Origin: Sulfuricaulis sp040901545 | GTDB taxonomy: Bacteria; Pseudomonadota; Gammaproteobacteria; Acidiferrobacterales; Sulfurifustaceae | Assembly: GCF_040901545.1 (NCBI RefSeq) | Contig: NZ_JBBDYL010000031.1 | Coordinates: forward strand, 70,526-134,525 | Direction of reading: 5' to 3' | DNA: 64,000 bases | Shown: in pieces, positions 1 to 8,144 of the stretch | Layout of the letters: each line of letters opens with the position of its first letter | Position numbering within the stretch: position 1 is the stretch's first letter | Program-made: the position numbers and the translations under genes | Notes under the pieces: generated by a model | What the model was told of the DNA's origin: nothing | Seen by the model: the letters and a program-made list of their open reading frames with translations, nothing else | Database searches by the model: none

Positions 1-809
1 CCGTGGTGCAGATCGACATGGATTACCGTACCGTCGGAAAAAATCGCGACGTTTCCCTCGGAATCGTGGGCGACGTCGGGATGATACTCAAGTCAGTGAC
101 GGCAGCAGCCACCGGCCGCAGCGACAACGGTGCCAAGAAACGCCAGGCGTGGATCGACGAGTTGCATGCCGCGGAGAAGAAGGCCTATGAGAAATTGGAG
201 CCCGAGTTCAGATCGGAGTCGACGCCGATCAATCCCTACCGGGTCGCCTGGGAACTGAACGAGTTTCTGACCGAAGACACCATCTATATCGGCGACGGCG
301 GCGACGTGGTCACGATTACCGCGCAAGCCGTGCAGCCGCGTTCGCCGGGGCACTGGATGGATCCCGGCCCGCTCGGAACCCTCGGCGTCGGCGTGCCGTT
401 CGCCATGGCTGCCAAATTCGCGCACCCGAAAAAGGAAGTGTTGTGTTACTTCGGGGATGGAGCGTTCTCGCTCACCGGATGGGATTTTGAAACCTGCGTG
501 CGGTTCAACCTGCCGTTCCTGGGCGTTGTCGGCAACAACTCCGCCATGAACCAGATACGCTGCGGCCAAATCATGAAGTACGGCAAGGAGCGCGGCAATG
601 TCGGCAATATGCTCGGCGACGTCCCCTACGGTGAATTCGCCAAGATGCTGGGCGGTCATGGGGAAGAGGTTCGCGATCCAAAGCAGATCCGTCCGGCGCT
701 GGATCGCGCGCGCGCGGCGGTTGCCGGCGGCAAGCCGGCACTGGTCAACATCTGGGTCGATATCGACGTCTGGGCGCCGGGTACCAAGAACCAGACGATG
801 TACAAGTAA
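1..809 (+). CDS. ThDP-dependent enzyme, C-terminal part (oxalyl-CoA decarboxylase / 2-hydroxyacyl-CoA lyase / IlvB-like)
   Basis: This is the C-terminal 268 or so residues of a thiamine-diphosphate enzyme whose start lies before the window; the frame is open from base 3. The ThDP/Mg binding motif is visible as GDGAFSLTGWDFET followed by GNNSAMNQIR. The wording is closer to IlvB/ILVBL (2-hydroxyacyl-CoA lyase 2)-like proteins than to classical oxalyl-CoA decarboxylase, which usually has a GDSAFGFSGME-type motif. The next gene is a convincing formyl-CoA transferase, so a reaction that makes formyl-CoA, either decarboxylation of oxalyl-CoA or cleavage of a 2-hydroxyacyl-CoA, is the most economical guess. 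The general family is certain; the substrate is inferred from context only. A strong hairpin terminator follows the stop codon. Confidence 0.75.
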   Translation, partial: VVQIDMDYRTVGKNRDVSLGIVGDVGMILKSVTAAATGRSDNGAKKRQAWIDELHAAEKKAYEKLEPEFRSESTPINPYRVAWELNEFLTEDTIYIGDGGDVVTITAQAVQPRSPGHWMDPGPLGTLGVGVPFAMAAKFAHPKKEVLCYFGDGAFSLTGWDFETCVRFNLPFLGVVGNNSAMNQIRCGQIMKYGKERGNVGNMLGDVPYGEFAKMLGGHGEEVRDPKQIRPALDRARAAVAGGKPALVNIWVDIDVWAPGTKNQTMYK

Positions 810-822
810 TGCGAAACTTTGC

Positions 823-856
823 AGAAACGGAGCCGCGCTGGCTCCGTTTCTGTTTT
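823..856 (+). terminator. Rho-independent terminator after the ThDP enzyme
   Basis: A perfect 12-bp stem (AGAAACGGAGCC with GGCTCCGTTTCT) closes a 5-base loop and is followed by GTTTTG. It lies 14 bases after the stop of the ThDP enzyme and 46 bases before the formyl-CoA transferase, so it probably reduces or separates their transcription. Confidence 0.8.
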
Positions 857-901
857 GTCGCTTATGACAATACTTCACACTACTAGTTAACGAGGTCTAC
901 G

Positions 902-2134
902 ATGGCAAAAGCATTGGACGGTGTTCGAGTGCTGGACATGAGCCATGTACAGGCAGGTCCTTCCTGTACTCAAATTTTGGGGTGGTTTGGCGCCGACGTT
1001 ATCAAGGTTGAGCTGCCCGGGAAGGGCGATGCGACGCGCGGTCAATTACGCGATATCCCGAACGTGGATAGCCTTTATTTCACGATGCTGAACTGCAACA
1101 AACGCAGCATCACGGTTAATATGAAATCCGAGAAAGGTAAGAAGATTATCGAAGAACTTCTGAAGATATCGGACATTTTGGTGGAAAATTTTGCCCCCGG
1201 CGCGCTGGATCGACAAGGATTTACCTGGGAAAAAATCCGGCAGATCAATCCGCGGGTGATCTACGCCTCCATCAAAGGATTCGGGCCCGGTCCCTACGCC
1301 GACTGTAAGGCCTACGAAACCGCCGCGCAGGCCATGGGCGGCGCCATGAGCACCACCGGATGGCCGGACGGACCGCCGACCAGCACCGGCGCGCAAATCG
1401 GCGACTCAGGAACCGGCGTTCATGCCTTGGCGGGAATACTCGCGGCGCTGTTTCAGCGCACCGTCACCGGCAGGGGCCAACGGGTCGAGGTTGCCATGCA
1501 GGACGCGGTGCTGAATTTGTGCCGTGTCAAAATGCGTGACCAGCAACGCCTCAAGCACGGACCATTGACGGAATACCCGAACAAAACTTTCAGCGATGAA
1601 GTTCCGCGATCGGGAAACGCCTCCGGCGGAGGCCAGCTTGGGCATGGTTTGCGGTGCAAGCCGGGCGGCCAGAATGATTATATCTATGTCATCGCACAAG
1701 AGGCTATTTGGGAACCGTTTATGAAGCTGATCGGGCGCGAAGACATGCTCACCGATCCCAAGTTTGCCAAGATCGGTGAACGCCGCAAGCACCAGGATGA
1801 AATGTGGAAGAATATCGAGGGTTGGTCGCTTAAATACACCAAATTTGAAGTCATGCGTATGTTGAACGAGATCGACGTACCGTGCGGGCCGATACTCAGC
1901 ATGAAGGACCTGATTGAAGATAAATCATTGCAGGAACGCGGAATCATGGTTGATGTTAAGCACCCACAGCGCGGCGTGTTTAAAAACGTGGGCTGCCCGA
2001 TTAATCTTTCCGACTCTCCCGTCGAGGTGTGGTCGTCCCCCTTGCTGGGAGAGCACACCGATGAAATTCTCAAACAGGTACTCAAGTACGACGATAAAGC
2101 GATTTCACAGCTGCGCGCCGAAGGCGCAATTTAG
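902..2134 (+). CDS. frc: Formyl-CoA:oxalate CoA-transferase (CaiB/BaiF, class III)
   Basis: This 410-residue class III CoA transferase moves CoA from formyl-CoA to oxalate, giving oxalyl-CoA and formate. It matches the Oxalobacter Frc pattern along its whole length: LDGVRVLDMSHVQAGPSCTQ at the N-terminus, NVDSLYFTMLNCNKRSI, the NPRVIYASIKGFG stretch, and MQDAVLNLCRVKMRDQQRL in the middle. The catalytic aspartate is visible as Asp168 in QIGDSGTG. The glycine-rich loop SGNASGGGQLG before residue 250 matches the mobile Frc loop. The length is close to the family value of about 428. A GAGG ribosome site precedes the ATG. The neighbouring ThDP enzyme and acyl-CoA synthetase support a formyl-CoA/oxalyl-CoA role; a different acyl donor cannot be excluded from sequence alone. 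Confidence 0.88.
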   Translation: MAKALDGVRVLDMSHVQAGPSCTQILGWFGADVIKVELPGKGDATRGQLRDIPNVDSLYFTMLNCNKRSITVNMKSEKGKKIIEELLKISDILVENFAPGALDRQGFTWEKIRQINPRVIYASIKGFGPGPYADCKAYETAAQAMGGAMSTTGWPDGPPTSTGAQIGDSGTGVHALAGILAALFQRTVTGRGQRVEVAMQDAVLNLCRVKMRDQQRLKHGPLTEYPNKTFSDEVPRSGNASGGGQLGHGLRCKPGGQNDYIYVIAQEAIWEPFMKLIGREDMLTDPKFAKIGERRKHQDEMWKNIEGWSLKYTKFEVMRMLNEIDVPCGPILSMKDLIEDKSLQERGIMVDVKHPQRGVFKNVGCPINLSDSPVEVWSSPLLGEHTDEILKQVLKYDDKAISQLRAEGAI

Positions 2135-2274
2135 ACACAGACAAGATGCGTCCGGAAGCAAGCTGGAAAAGGAACAAAACGGTAATTTGGAAAATTAAAC
2201 TCAGCGCATCTCTCTTGTGCCGACACGCGCCCAAGATGAAACTGGATTGAATGAATTCTTTTGCGAGGATAACC

Positions 2275-4410
2275 ATGAGCAATAAAAAAACTGTCGTTCA
2301 AAAAGTATTGGATACGGTTCGGGCCGAGAAACGATCCTCTTTGACTGCTCCGGAAGGCAAAAAAGTCTGTAATGCCTACGGTATCCCGGTGCCAAAAGAG
2401 GGGCTGGCCACGTCGTCGAAGGAGGCGGCCAAACTGGCAAAAAAAGTGGGCTTCCCCGTTGTCCTGAAGATTGTTTCGCCCGACATCCTCCACAAGACCG
2501 AAGCCGGTGGGGTTATCGTCGGCCTCAGCAAGCCCGTCGAAGTCGAAAAGGCCTATGCCAAAATCATCAAAAGCGCCAAGGCCTACAAAAAGAATGCCGA
2601 GATTATCGGTGTTCAGGTGCAGCAAATGCTCACCAAGGGCGAAGCCCAGGAGGTCATTATCGGTGCCGTGACCGATCCCAGTTTTGACAAGGTGGTCGCT
2701 TTCGGTTTGGGCGGCGTGCTGGTGGAGGTGTTAAAAGACGTGACCTTTCGCCTCGCTCCGACGACCCAGCAAGAAGCATTGTCCATGCTGGACGGCATCG
2801 CCGCATCGCAAATTTTGCGCGGTGTGCGTGGCGCGCGGGGCGTAGACCGCAAATCCTTATCCACGCTGATAGTGAACGTTTCGCAACTCGTGACCGATTT
2901 TCCGGAAATATCCGAAATGGACCTTAATCCGGTTTTTGCCGGCCCGGATGGGGTTACGGCCGTAGACGTGCGTATTGTTGTCGACTTCACGCCGGCCATA
3001 CCGCGTTATCGTCCGAGCCAGGAAGAGATCCTGAGCGCGATGAATCGTATTATGAAGCCGGATTCCGTCGCCGTGATCGGCGCTTCCTCGGAAGAAGGGA
3101 AGATAGGTAATGCAGTCATGAAGAACCTGATCAACGGCGGTTACCAAGGTGCAATTTATCCGATCAATCCCAAGGCCGACGAGATTCTTGGGAAAAAATG
3201 CTACAAGAGCGTTAAAGACATACCCGGGCAAGTGGATATCGCCGTTTTCGCCATCCCGGCCAAATTCGTCGCACAGGCCCTTGCTGAGGTTGGCGATAAG
3301 AAGATTCCGGGCGCGATTCTGATCCCCTCCGGCTTTGCCGAGATCGGGGAAGTGGAGCTGCAAAAGGAAGTCGTGGCGGTGGCGCGCAAGTACAACGTAC
3401 GCCTCATGGGACCGAATATTTACGGGTTTTATTACACCCCTAAAAACTTGTGCGCCACATTCTGCACCCCCTACGATGTCAAAGGACAAGTGGCGCTGTC
3501 GTCTCAGAGCGGCGGCGTCGGCATGGCGATAATCGGGTTTAGTCGTTCGGCCAAGATGGGCGTATCCGCGATTGTGGGTTTGGGCAACAAATCCGATATC
3601 GATGAGGATGATCTGCTTACCTTCTTCGAGCAGGACCCCAATACTCAGGCGATTGCCATGCATGCGGAGGACCTGAAAGACGGGCGTTCGTTTGCCGAGA
3701 TCGCGAGTCGAGTATCGAAAAAGAAGCCGGTGATAATGCTGAAAGCAGGGCGGACGTCCATGGGCGCGCGTGCCGCGAGTTCACATACCGGCGCGCTGGC
3801 AGGCAACGACAAGATTTACGATGATGTGCTGCGCCAGAGTGGCGTAATACGCGCCTACAACATGCGCGATATGCTGGAGTTCGCCCGGTGTTTGCCGATC
3901 CTGCCGACTCCGAAGGGCGAGAACGTGATCATCATCACAGGTGCCGGCGGTTCCGGTGTACTGCTATCGGATGCGTGTGTGGATAACGGGTTGCAACTGA
4001 TGAAAATGCCGAAGGATCTGGATGAGGCGTTCAAGAAATTTATTCCGCCGTTTGGCGCCTCCGGCAACCCGGTCGATATTACCGGTGGCGAACCGCCCAG
4101 CACTTATAAAAATACAATCAAGCTCGGCTTGGAAGATGAGCGCATTCATGCGGTGATTCTGGGATACTGGCATACGATCGTGACCCCACCGATGGTTTTC
4201 GCCGAACTCCTGGCAGAAGTGGTTGAGGAATGCCGTCAAAAAGGAATCAATAAACCGGTCGTGGCGTCGCTCGTCGGTGACGTGCAGGTGGAGCAGGCAT
4301 GCGATTATTTATTCGATCGTAAAATCGTTGCGTACCCCTACACCACGGAAATTCCGGTTACTGTGCTCGGCGCCAAATACCGCTGGGCGAGAAACGCCGG
4401 TTTGCTGTAA
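2275..4410 (+). CDS. NDP-forming acyl-CoA synthetase (acetate-CoA ligase family), fused beta-alpha
   Basis: This 711-residue single-chain acyl-CoA synthetase uses ATP or another NTP and CoA, releasing NDP and phosphate through a phosphohistidine. The ATP-grasp domain comes first (about residues 10-240, with GFPVVLKIVSPDILHKTEAGG and SEMDLNPVF). The CoA-binding Rossmann domain follows (about 260-380, VAVIGASSEEGKIGN), then the succinyl-CoA-ligase-like domains with LSSQSGGVG and the phosphohistidine region SSHTGALAG. This order is the reverse of PatZ-type proteins, where the CoA-binding half comes first. I chose ATG 2275 because GAGG lies 6 bases upstream; an in-frame ATG at 2251 lacks a site. 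It follows frc by 140 bases and could activate oxalate, formate or another small acid. The substrate is unknown. Confidence 0.85.
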   Translation: MSNKKTVVQKVLDTVRAEKRSSLTAPEGKKVCNAYGIPVPKEGLATSSKEAAKLAKKVGFPVVLKIVSPDILHKTEAGGVIVGLSKPVEVEKAYAKIIKSAKAYKKNAEIIGVQVQQMLTKGEAQEVIIGAVTDPSFDKVVAFGLGGVLVEVLKDVTFRLAPTTQQEALSMLDGIAASQILRGVRGARGVDRKSLSTLIVNVSQLVTDFPEISEMDLNPVFAGPDGVTAVDVRIVVDFTPAIPRYRPSQEEILSAMNRIMKPDSVAVIGASSEEGKIGNAVMKNLINGGYQGAIYPINPKADEILGKKCYKSVKDIPGQVDIAVFAIPAKFVAQALAEVGDKKIPGAILIPSGFAEIGEVELQKEVVAVARKYNVRLMGPNIYGFYYTPKNLCATFCTPYDVKGQVALSSQSGGVGMAIIGFSRSAKMGVSAIVGLGNKSDIDEDDLLTFFEQDPNTQAIAMHAEDLKDGRSFAEIASRVSKKKPVIMLKAGRTSMGARAASSHTGALAGNDKIYDDVLRQSGVIRAYNMRDMLEFARCLPILPTPKGENVIIITGAGGSGVLLSDACVDNGLQLMKMPKDLDEAFKKFIPPFGASGNPVDITGGEPPSTYKNTIKLGLEDERIHAVILGYWHTIVTPPMVFAELLAEVVEECRQKGINKPVVASLVGDVQVEQACDYLFDRKIVAYPYTTEIPVTVLGAKYRWARNAGLL

Positions 4411-4993
4411 CCGGATAGGCCGGAAGGTGTATAGCGCGATTAGGCGCGCAAGGAGAAACCAGCACCGGTGGATTCATGGCGGGCCTTGGCTTGGTAATGC
4501 GCGTGAGCAGGTGTGCCGCAATCCCGGCGCGGGCGTAGCCCCGCTGTCACCCGGTAAATCTTTACCGAGGACGCAATAAGGCCATCCCGCGTCCTCCAGC
4601 GTCCATCCCGTTTCTGCCAGGGGTGATTAATATTTAGAACCTGTCTCAAAACGATGTAGGGTGCGCCCTGCGCACCGATCTACGGTTTAAACGAAGCCAT
4701 TGGTGCGTGGGACGCACCCTACGAAAACAGAAACAGGGTATTTTGAGATAGGTTCTAGTCTTGATGTGATTGGTCAAGGAATATGGAGCTTATGGTCGCG
4801 ATGAAGTTAACCTCTAGTGATTCGGCCCAGTGGAAGGCCGTATCCATCGATATTATGCCAAGTATCGACGTTGCATCCTCCGGTAAAATTGACTCCTCCA
4901 GATCGAGACTGTCCCCGGCTTGGCTTTATTCATCACCGTTTCACGCTGGGCCGCAGAAAGCATGTTCAGGTGATAATTGACAGGTCAATATTG
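4411..4993. other. Intergenic region between the acyl-CoA synthetase and pntAA
   Basis: This is 583 bases without a convincing gene. It holds a short perfect hairpin at 4552-4567 (CGGTAAA, TC, TTTACCG), the 123-bp palindromic element annotated separately, and about 235 bases just before pntAA that must contain its promoter. I could not place a convincing -35/-10 or -24/-12 promoter there. The reading frame continues open upstream of pntAA to 4817, but that stretch does not resemble PntA. Confidence 0.5.
4635..4757. repeat. Palindromic MITE-like element with 17-bp terminal inverted repeats
   Basis: The ends are TAGAACCTGTCTCAAAA (4635-4651) and TTTTGAGATAGGTTCTA (4741-4757), inverted repeats with one mismatch. 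Inside, GTAGGGTGCGCCCTGCGCACC (4656-4676) is mirrored by a similar GGTGCG...CACCCTAC block at 4702-4722 with three mismatches, so the whole 123 bp can fold back on itself. There is no coding capacity. This shape fits a non-autonomous insertion (MITE) or a repetitive extragenic palindrome. No target-site duplication longer than TA is evident. Confidence 0.65.
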
Positions 4994-6139
4994 ATGAAAG
5001 TCGGCGTACCTAAAGAAATCATGCCGGGTGAGACCCGTGTGGCGGCGACTCCGGAAACGACCCGTAAACTGCGGGCCAAGGGATTGGCGGTTGCCGTGGA
5101 AAACCGCGCGGGTGAAGGCGCCCACTTCACGGATGACGCGTATCGTATGGCTGGTGCCGAGATCGTGGATCATGTCAGCGCACTCTCCGCCGACGTGGTG
5201 TTCAAGGTGCACAAACCGACATTTGATGAAATTCGACACATGAAAAGCGGTTCGGTGTCGGTCTCGATGCTCGACATGTGTCATGACGATGGCACTTTCG
5301 ATGCGCTGGCCGACCAGGGCGTAAACAGCTTCGCGCTCGAAATGATACCACGCATTGCGCGCGCCCAGGCCATGGATACGCTTTCTTCGCAGGCCGGGAT
5401 TGCCGGATATCGCGCGGTCCTGGAAGCGGCGCGGCTCTATGGGCGTTTTTTACCGATGATGATGACTTCGGCCGGATCGGCCAAACCGGCACGTGTGATA
5501 GTAATCGGTGCCGGAGTGGCCGGCCTTCAGGCGATCGCCACTGCGCGGAGACTCGGTGCGCAAATTTGGGCCTATGACGTGCGTCCTGAAGTAAAAGAGC
5601 AAGTACAGTCGCTTGGCGCGAAATTTATTGAGTTCGAATTGGGAGAGTCCGGAACGGGCCAAGGTGGTTATGCCAAGCAGCTTTCTCCCGAAGCGCGCAA
5701 GAAAGAGGAGCAGATGCTGACCGATGAACTCAAGAAGGCCGACGTCATTATTTCCACCGCATTGATACCGTGCATGCCGGCCCCCGTGCTGATTACCGAG
5801 GAGGCTGTTCGCGGCATGCATGAAGGCGCTGTCATTGTCGACATGGCCGCGGCGACAGGTGGAAATTGCCCGCTTACCGTTCCCGATCAGGTCGTGATCA
5901 AGCATGGAGTGATTATCTGCGGGATCACGAATTTTCCTGCCCTGATGCCGAGCGACGCCAGCAATTTTTTCGCACGCAATCTTTATAATTTTCTTATGCT
6001 GATGATCGAGGACAAAGACGGTGAATTGCGATTCAGGGATTTTTTCGCCGATGAAATCACCAACATGACCCTTATCACCCATCAGGCTAAAGTGCGTTTC
6101 GAAACAACGAAAATGGCTAAAAAGAAAGGAGCCGGCTAA
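4994..6139 (+). CDS. pntAA: NAD(P) transhydrogenase subunit alpha part 1 (NAD-binding domain I)
   Basis: This is domain I of the proton-translocating transhydrogenase, which passes hydride between NAD(H) and NADP(H) on the cytoplasmic side. The 381-residue length fits the split PntAA form known from Rhodospirillum rubrum. The start MKVGVPKEIMPGETRVAATPE is typical of the alanine-dehydrogenase/PntA fold. The Rossmann motif is VIVIGAGVAGLQAIATARRLGA, and the mobile loop sits around 220-250. I chose ATG 4994 because upstream in-frame sequence lacks PntA similarity. pntAB begins two bases after the stop, so the genes are co-transcribed and probably translationally coupled. The ribosome site is weak. 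Confidence 0.93.
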   Translation: MKVGVPKEIMPGETRVAATPETTRKLRAKGLAVAVENRAGEGAHFTDDAYRMAGAEIVDHVSALSADVVFKVHKPTFDEIRHMKSGSVSVSMLDMCHDDGTFDALADQGVNSFALEMIPRIARAQAMDTLSSQAGIAGYRAVLEAARLYGRFLPMMMTSAGSAKPARVIVIGAGVAGLQAIATARRLGAQIWAYDVRPEVKEQVQSLGAKFIEFELGESGTGQGGYAKQLSPEARKKEEQMLTDELKKADVIISTALIPCMPAPVLITEEAVRGMHEGAVIVDMAAATGGNCPLTVPDQVVIKHGVIICGITNFPALMPSDASNFFARNLYNFLMLMIEDKDGELRFRDFFADEITNMTLITHQAKVRFETTKMAKKKGAG

Positions 6140-6141
6140 CC

Positions 6142-6423
6142 ATGTCAGAAACCATGGCCGCATTGTATGCCTTCGTGCTCGCGTGTTTTGTAGGATACTG
6201 GGTTATCTGGGGCGTCACGCCGTCACTGCACACGCCGCTTATCTCGCTGACCAATGCCATCTCCGGCATTATTGTCGTCGGCGCGATTCTGGTGGCGGGC
6301 GCCGGCACAGGAGGTATCGCCGATTTTCTCGGTTTCCTGGCCGTGCTATTTGCCTCGATCAATATCTTTGGCGGCTTCGTGGTGACACAACGCATGCTAT
6401 CCATGTTTAAAAAGAAAAAATAA
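6142..6423 (+). CDS. pntAB: NAD(P) transhydrogenase subunit alpha part 2 (membrane)
   Basis: This 93-residue hydrophobic protein supplies the alpha-side transmembrane helices of the proton channel. Three membrane segments are visible (about residues 6-24, 34-54 and 58-78), ending in a lysine-rich cytoplasmic tail. The stretch TPSLHTPLISLTNAISGIIVVGA is the conserved PntAB signature. It sits between pntAA (2-base gap) and pntB (10-base gap), the standard order for the three-gene transhydrogenase operon. Confidence 0.93.
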   Translation: MSETMAALYAFVLACFVGYWVIWGVTPSLHTPLISLTNAISGIIVVGAILVAGAGTGGIADFLGFLAVLFASINIFGGFVVTQRMLSMFKKKK

Positions 6424-6433
6424 ATACTTTCCC

Positions 6434-7825
6434 ATGCAACTCGGTACCGATTTATTGGCACTGGCCTATCTTGTATCCGCGACCCTGTTCATTCTGGGCT
6501 TAAAGGGACTGACCCACCCGGCTTCGGCGCGCCGCGGTAACTATTATGCCATGGCGGGAATGATTCTGGCCGTGGTGGCGACATTGCTCAACCCGGCGAT
6601 GAAGTCGTATTCCTTCATAATCGCCGGTGTAGTGATCGGGGCGGTGATCGGCACGGTCATCGCACTCAAGATAAAGATGACCGCCATGCCACAACTGGTG
6701 GCCTTGCTGCATAGCTTTGTTGGGCTCACAGCGGTGCTGGTGGCGGTCGGCACATATTATGACCGCGCGGTCCTCGGTTCTCCGGACCCGGTGCTGATGA
6801 CTGAATTGTTTATCGGTGCATTCATCGGTGCCATAACATTTACCGGGTCGCTTGTCGCATTCGGAAAATTGCAGGCGCTGATATCCGGCAAACCACTGGT
6901 TTTCAGGGGACAACATCTGGTTAATCTTGTTGTTTCCCTGGTGGCGGTGGCGTGCGGAATCGAATTTGTGATGCACGACAATCTGCTCGCACTTTTCATA
7001 ATGCTCGCGCTGGCGTTGTTACTCGGTGTCCTGCTGATTGTTCCCATCGGTGGGGCTGACATGCCGGTGGTGGTGTCCATGCTTAATTCCTATTCCGGCT
7101 GGGCCGCGACCGCCACCGGCTTTACGCTGGAAAACAATCTGCTGATTATAACCGGCGCGCTGGTCGGATTTTCCGGAGCTATTTTGTCTTACATCATGTC
7201 GCGCGCCATGAACCGCTCGATTGTCTCGATCATTTTGGGGGGTTTCGGAAGCGGCGGGGGAAGTGATCAAGCGGTCGCCGTTGCGGCCGACAGAAGAGTC
7301 AAAACCGCCTCCGTGGAAGACGCGGTATTTCTCATGGCCAATGCCAGCAAGGTGATTATCGCGCCGGGCTACGGAATGGCCGTGGCGCAAGCGCAGCACG
7401 CGTTGAAGGAACTCATGGATCTGCTGGAAAGCAAGGGAGTCAACATCCGGTTCGCCATTCATCCAGTGGCCGGGCGAATGCCGGGACATATGAATGTCTT
7501 GCTGGCCGAGGCCGACGTACCGTATGACCGCGTGTTTGAAATGGATGAAATCAATCCGGAATTTTCCACGGCGGATGTGGTAATCGTTGTCGGGGCGAAC
7601 GATGTAACCAATCCCGCCGCAAAGAGCGAAAAAACAAGCCCGATCTACGGAATGCCAATCTTGGATGTGTATAAGGCCAGGCAGGTGTTCTTCATCAAGC
7701 GCAGCATGAGCCCGGGTTATTCCGGTGTGGACAACCTGCTGTTCTACCAGGATAACTGCGCGCTCATCTTCGGCGATGCCAAGAAGGTCTGCGAGAATAT
7801 GGCCGCGGAGTTAAGGTCTGTTTAG
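6434..7825 (+). CDS. pntB: NAD(P) transhydrogenase subunit beta
   Basis: This is the 463-residue beta subunit, with about nine membrane helices over the first 270 residues and a C-terminal NADP(H)-binding domain III. The latter is visible in VIIAPGYGMAVAQAQHAL, the FAIHPVAGRMPGHMNVLLAEA segment and VVIVVGANDVTNPAA. The family length is about 460, so the gene is intact. It is the last gene of the pnt operon. The complex would use the proton gradient to make NADPH, or run in reverse. A weak GC-rich hairpin without a T run follows at 7856-7880. Confidence 0.94.
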   Translation: MQLGTDLLALAYLVSATLFILGLKGLTHPASARRGNYYAMAGMILAVVATLLNPAMKSYSFIIAGVVIGAVIGTVIALKIKMTAMPQLVALLHSFVGLTAVLVAVGTYYDRAVLGSPDPVLMTELFIGAFIGAITFTGSLVAFGKLQALISGKPLVFRGQHLVNLVVSLVAVACGIEFVMHDNLLALFIMLALALLLGVLLIVPIGGADMPVVVSMLNSYSGWAATATGFTLENNLLIITGALVGFSGAILSYIMSRAMNRSIVSIILGGFGSGGGSDQAVAVAADRRVKTASVEDAVFLMANASKVIIAPGYGMAVAQAQHALKELMDLLESKGVNIRFAIHPVAGRMPGHMNVLLAEADVPYDRVFEMDEINPEFSTADVVIVVGANDVTNPAAKSEKTSPIYGMPILDVYKARQVFFIKRSMSPGYSGVDNLLFYQDNCALIFGDAKKVCENMAAELRSV

Positions 7826-8090
7826 CCGAAATCCGCTCATTTCCCCCTTATGTTGGAGCGCGCTCTCTTAAGCCGCGCTCTGAAAAACATATAAAATCAA
7901 TGTAATAAGCAGTTTTTGCTTATCTGCGTCTTGCGGCCTGCGGTTCCATTTCACATCAATATCCAGTGTCTATACTTTCCCTAGGGCACATGTCCAGCGT
8001 TGACCGTCAGTGTCGCGAAGCAATTTCGTCACTCATACAAATTTTTCTCGTGAGCAGACATGGCCAAGATAATGAACTTACACGATTTTT
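7826..8090. other. Intergenic region upstream of the chemoreceptor fusion
   Basis: This non-coding stretch holds a hairpin at 7856-7880 (GAGCGCG with CGCGCTC, 11-base loop, no T run) that could mark the end of the pnt transcript. It also holds an imperfect 25-bp inverted repeat at 8009-8033, with half-sites AGTGTCG and CGTCACT. The repeat is centred about 96 bp before the start predicted from the -24/-12 promoter that follows, which is a usual place for an activator site. Confidence 0.4.
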
Positions 8091-8106
8091 CGGCATATAA
8101 GTTGCA
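8091..8106 (+). promoter_or_regulatory. Candidate sigma-54 (-24/-12) promoter for the MCP-DctP fusion gene
   Basis: CGGCATATAAGTTGCA matches the sigma-54 consensus TGGCACG-N4-TTGCW at GG, CA and TTGCA, with exactly ten bases between GG and GC. Transcription would start near 8117, 28 bases before the GTG start codon. The first base (C instead of T) and the TA after CAT are off-consensus. Confidence 0.5.
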
Positions 8107-8144
8107 TATTAATCTTGTCGATATCAGGCAGGGGAGCACACCGA

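Noticed and set aside
93..878. A 261-codon minus-strand open frame opposite the ThDP enzyme
   Set aside because: It lies over a well-recognised ThDP domain and shows no family features.
4500..4600. A stretch resembling the core of a cobalamin riboswitch (GGTG, CAATCCCGGCGCGGG, CCCCGCTGT)
   Set aside because: The conserved downstream box is missing, the spacing is irregular, and the next gene (pntAA) has no link to cobalamin. I treat it as chance GC-rich hairpins, though a covariance-model search would settle it.
4817..4993. Extended N-terminus for PntAA
   Set aside because: The 59 upstream codons lack similarity to the family, and the protein aligned to PntA starts at ATG 4994 (MKVGVPKE).
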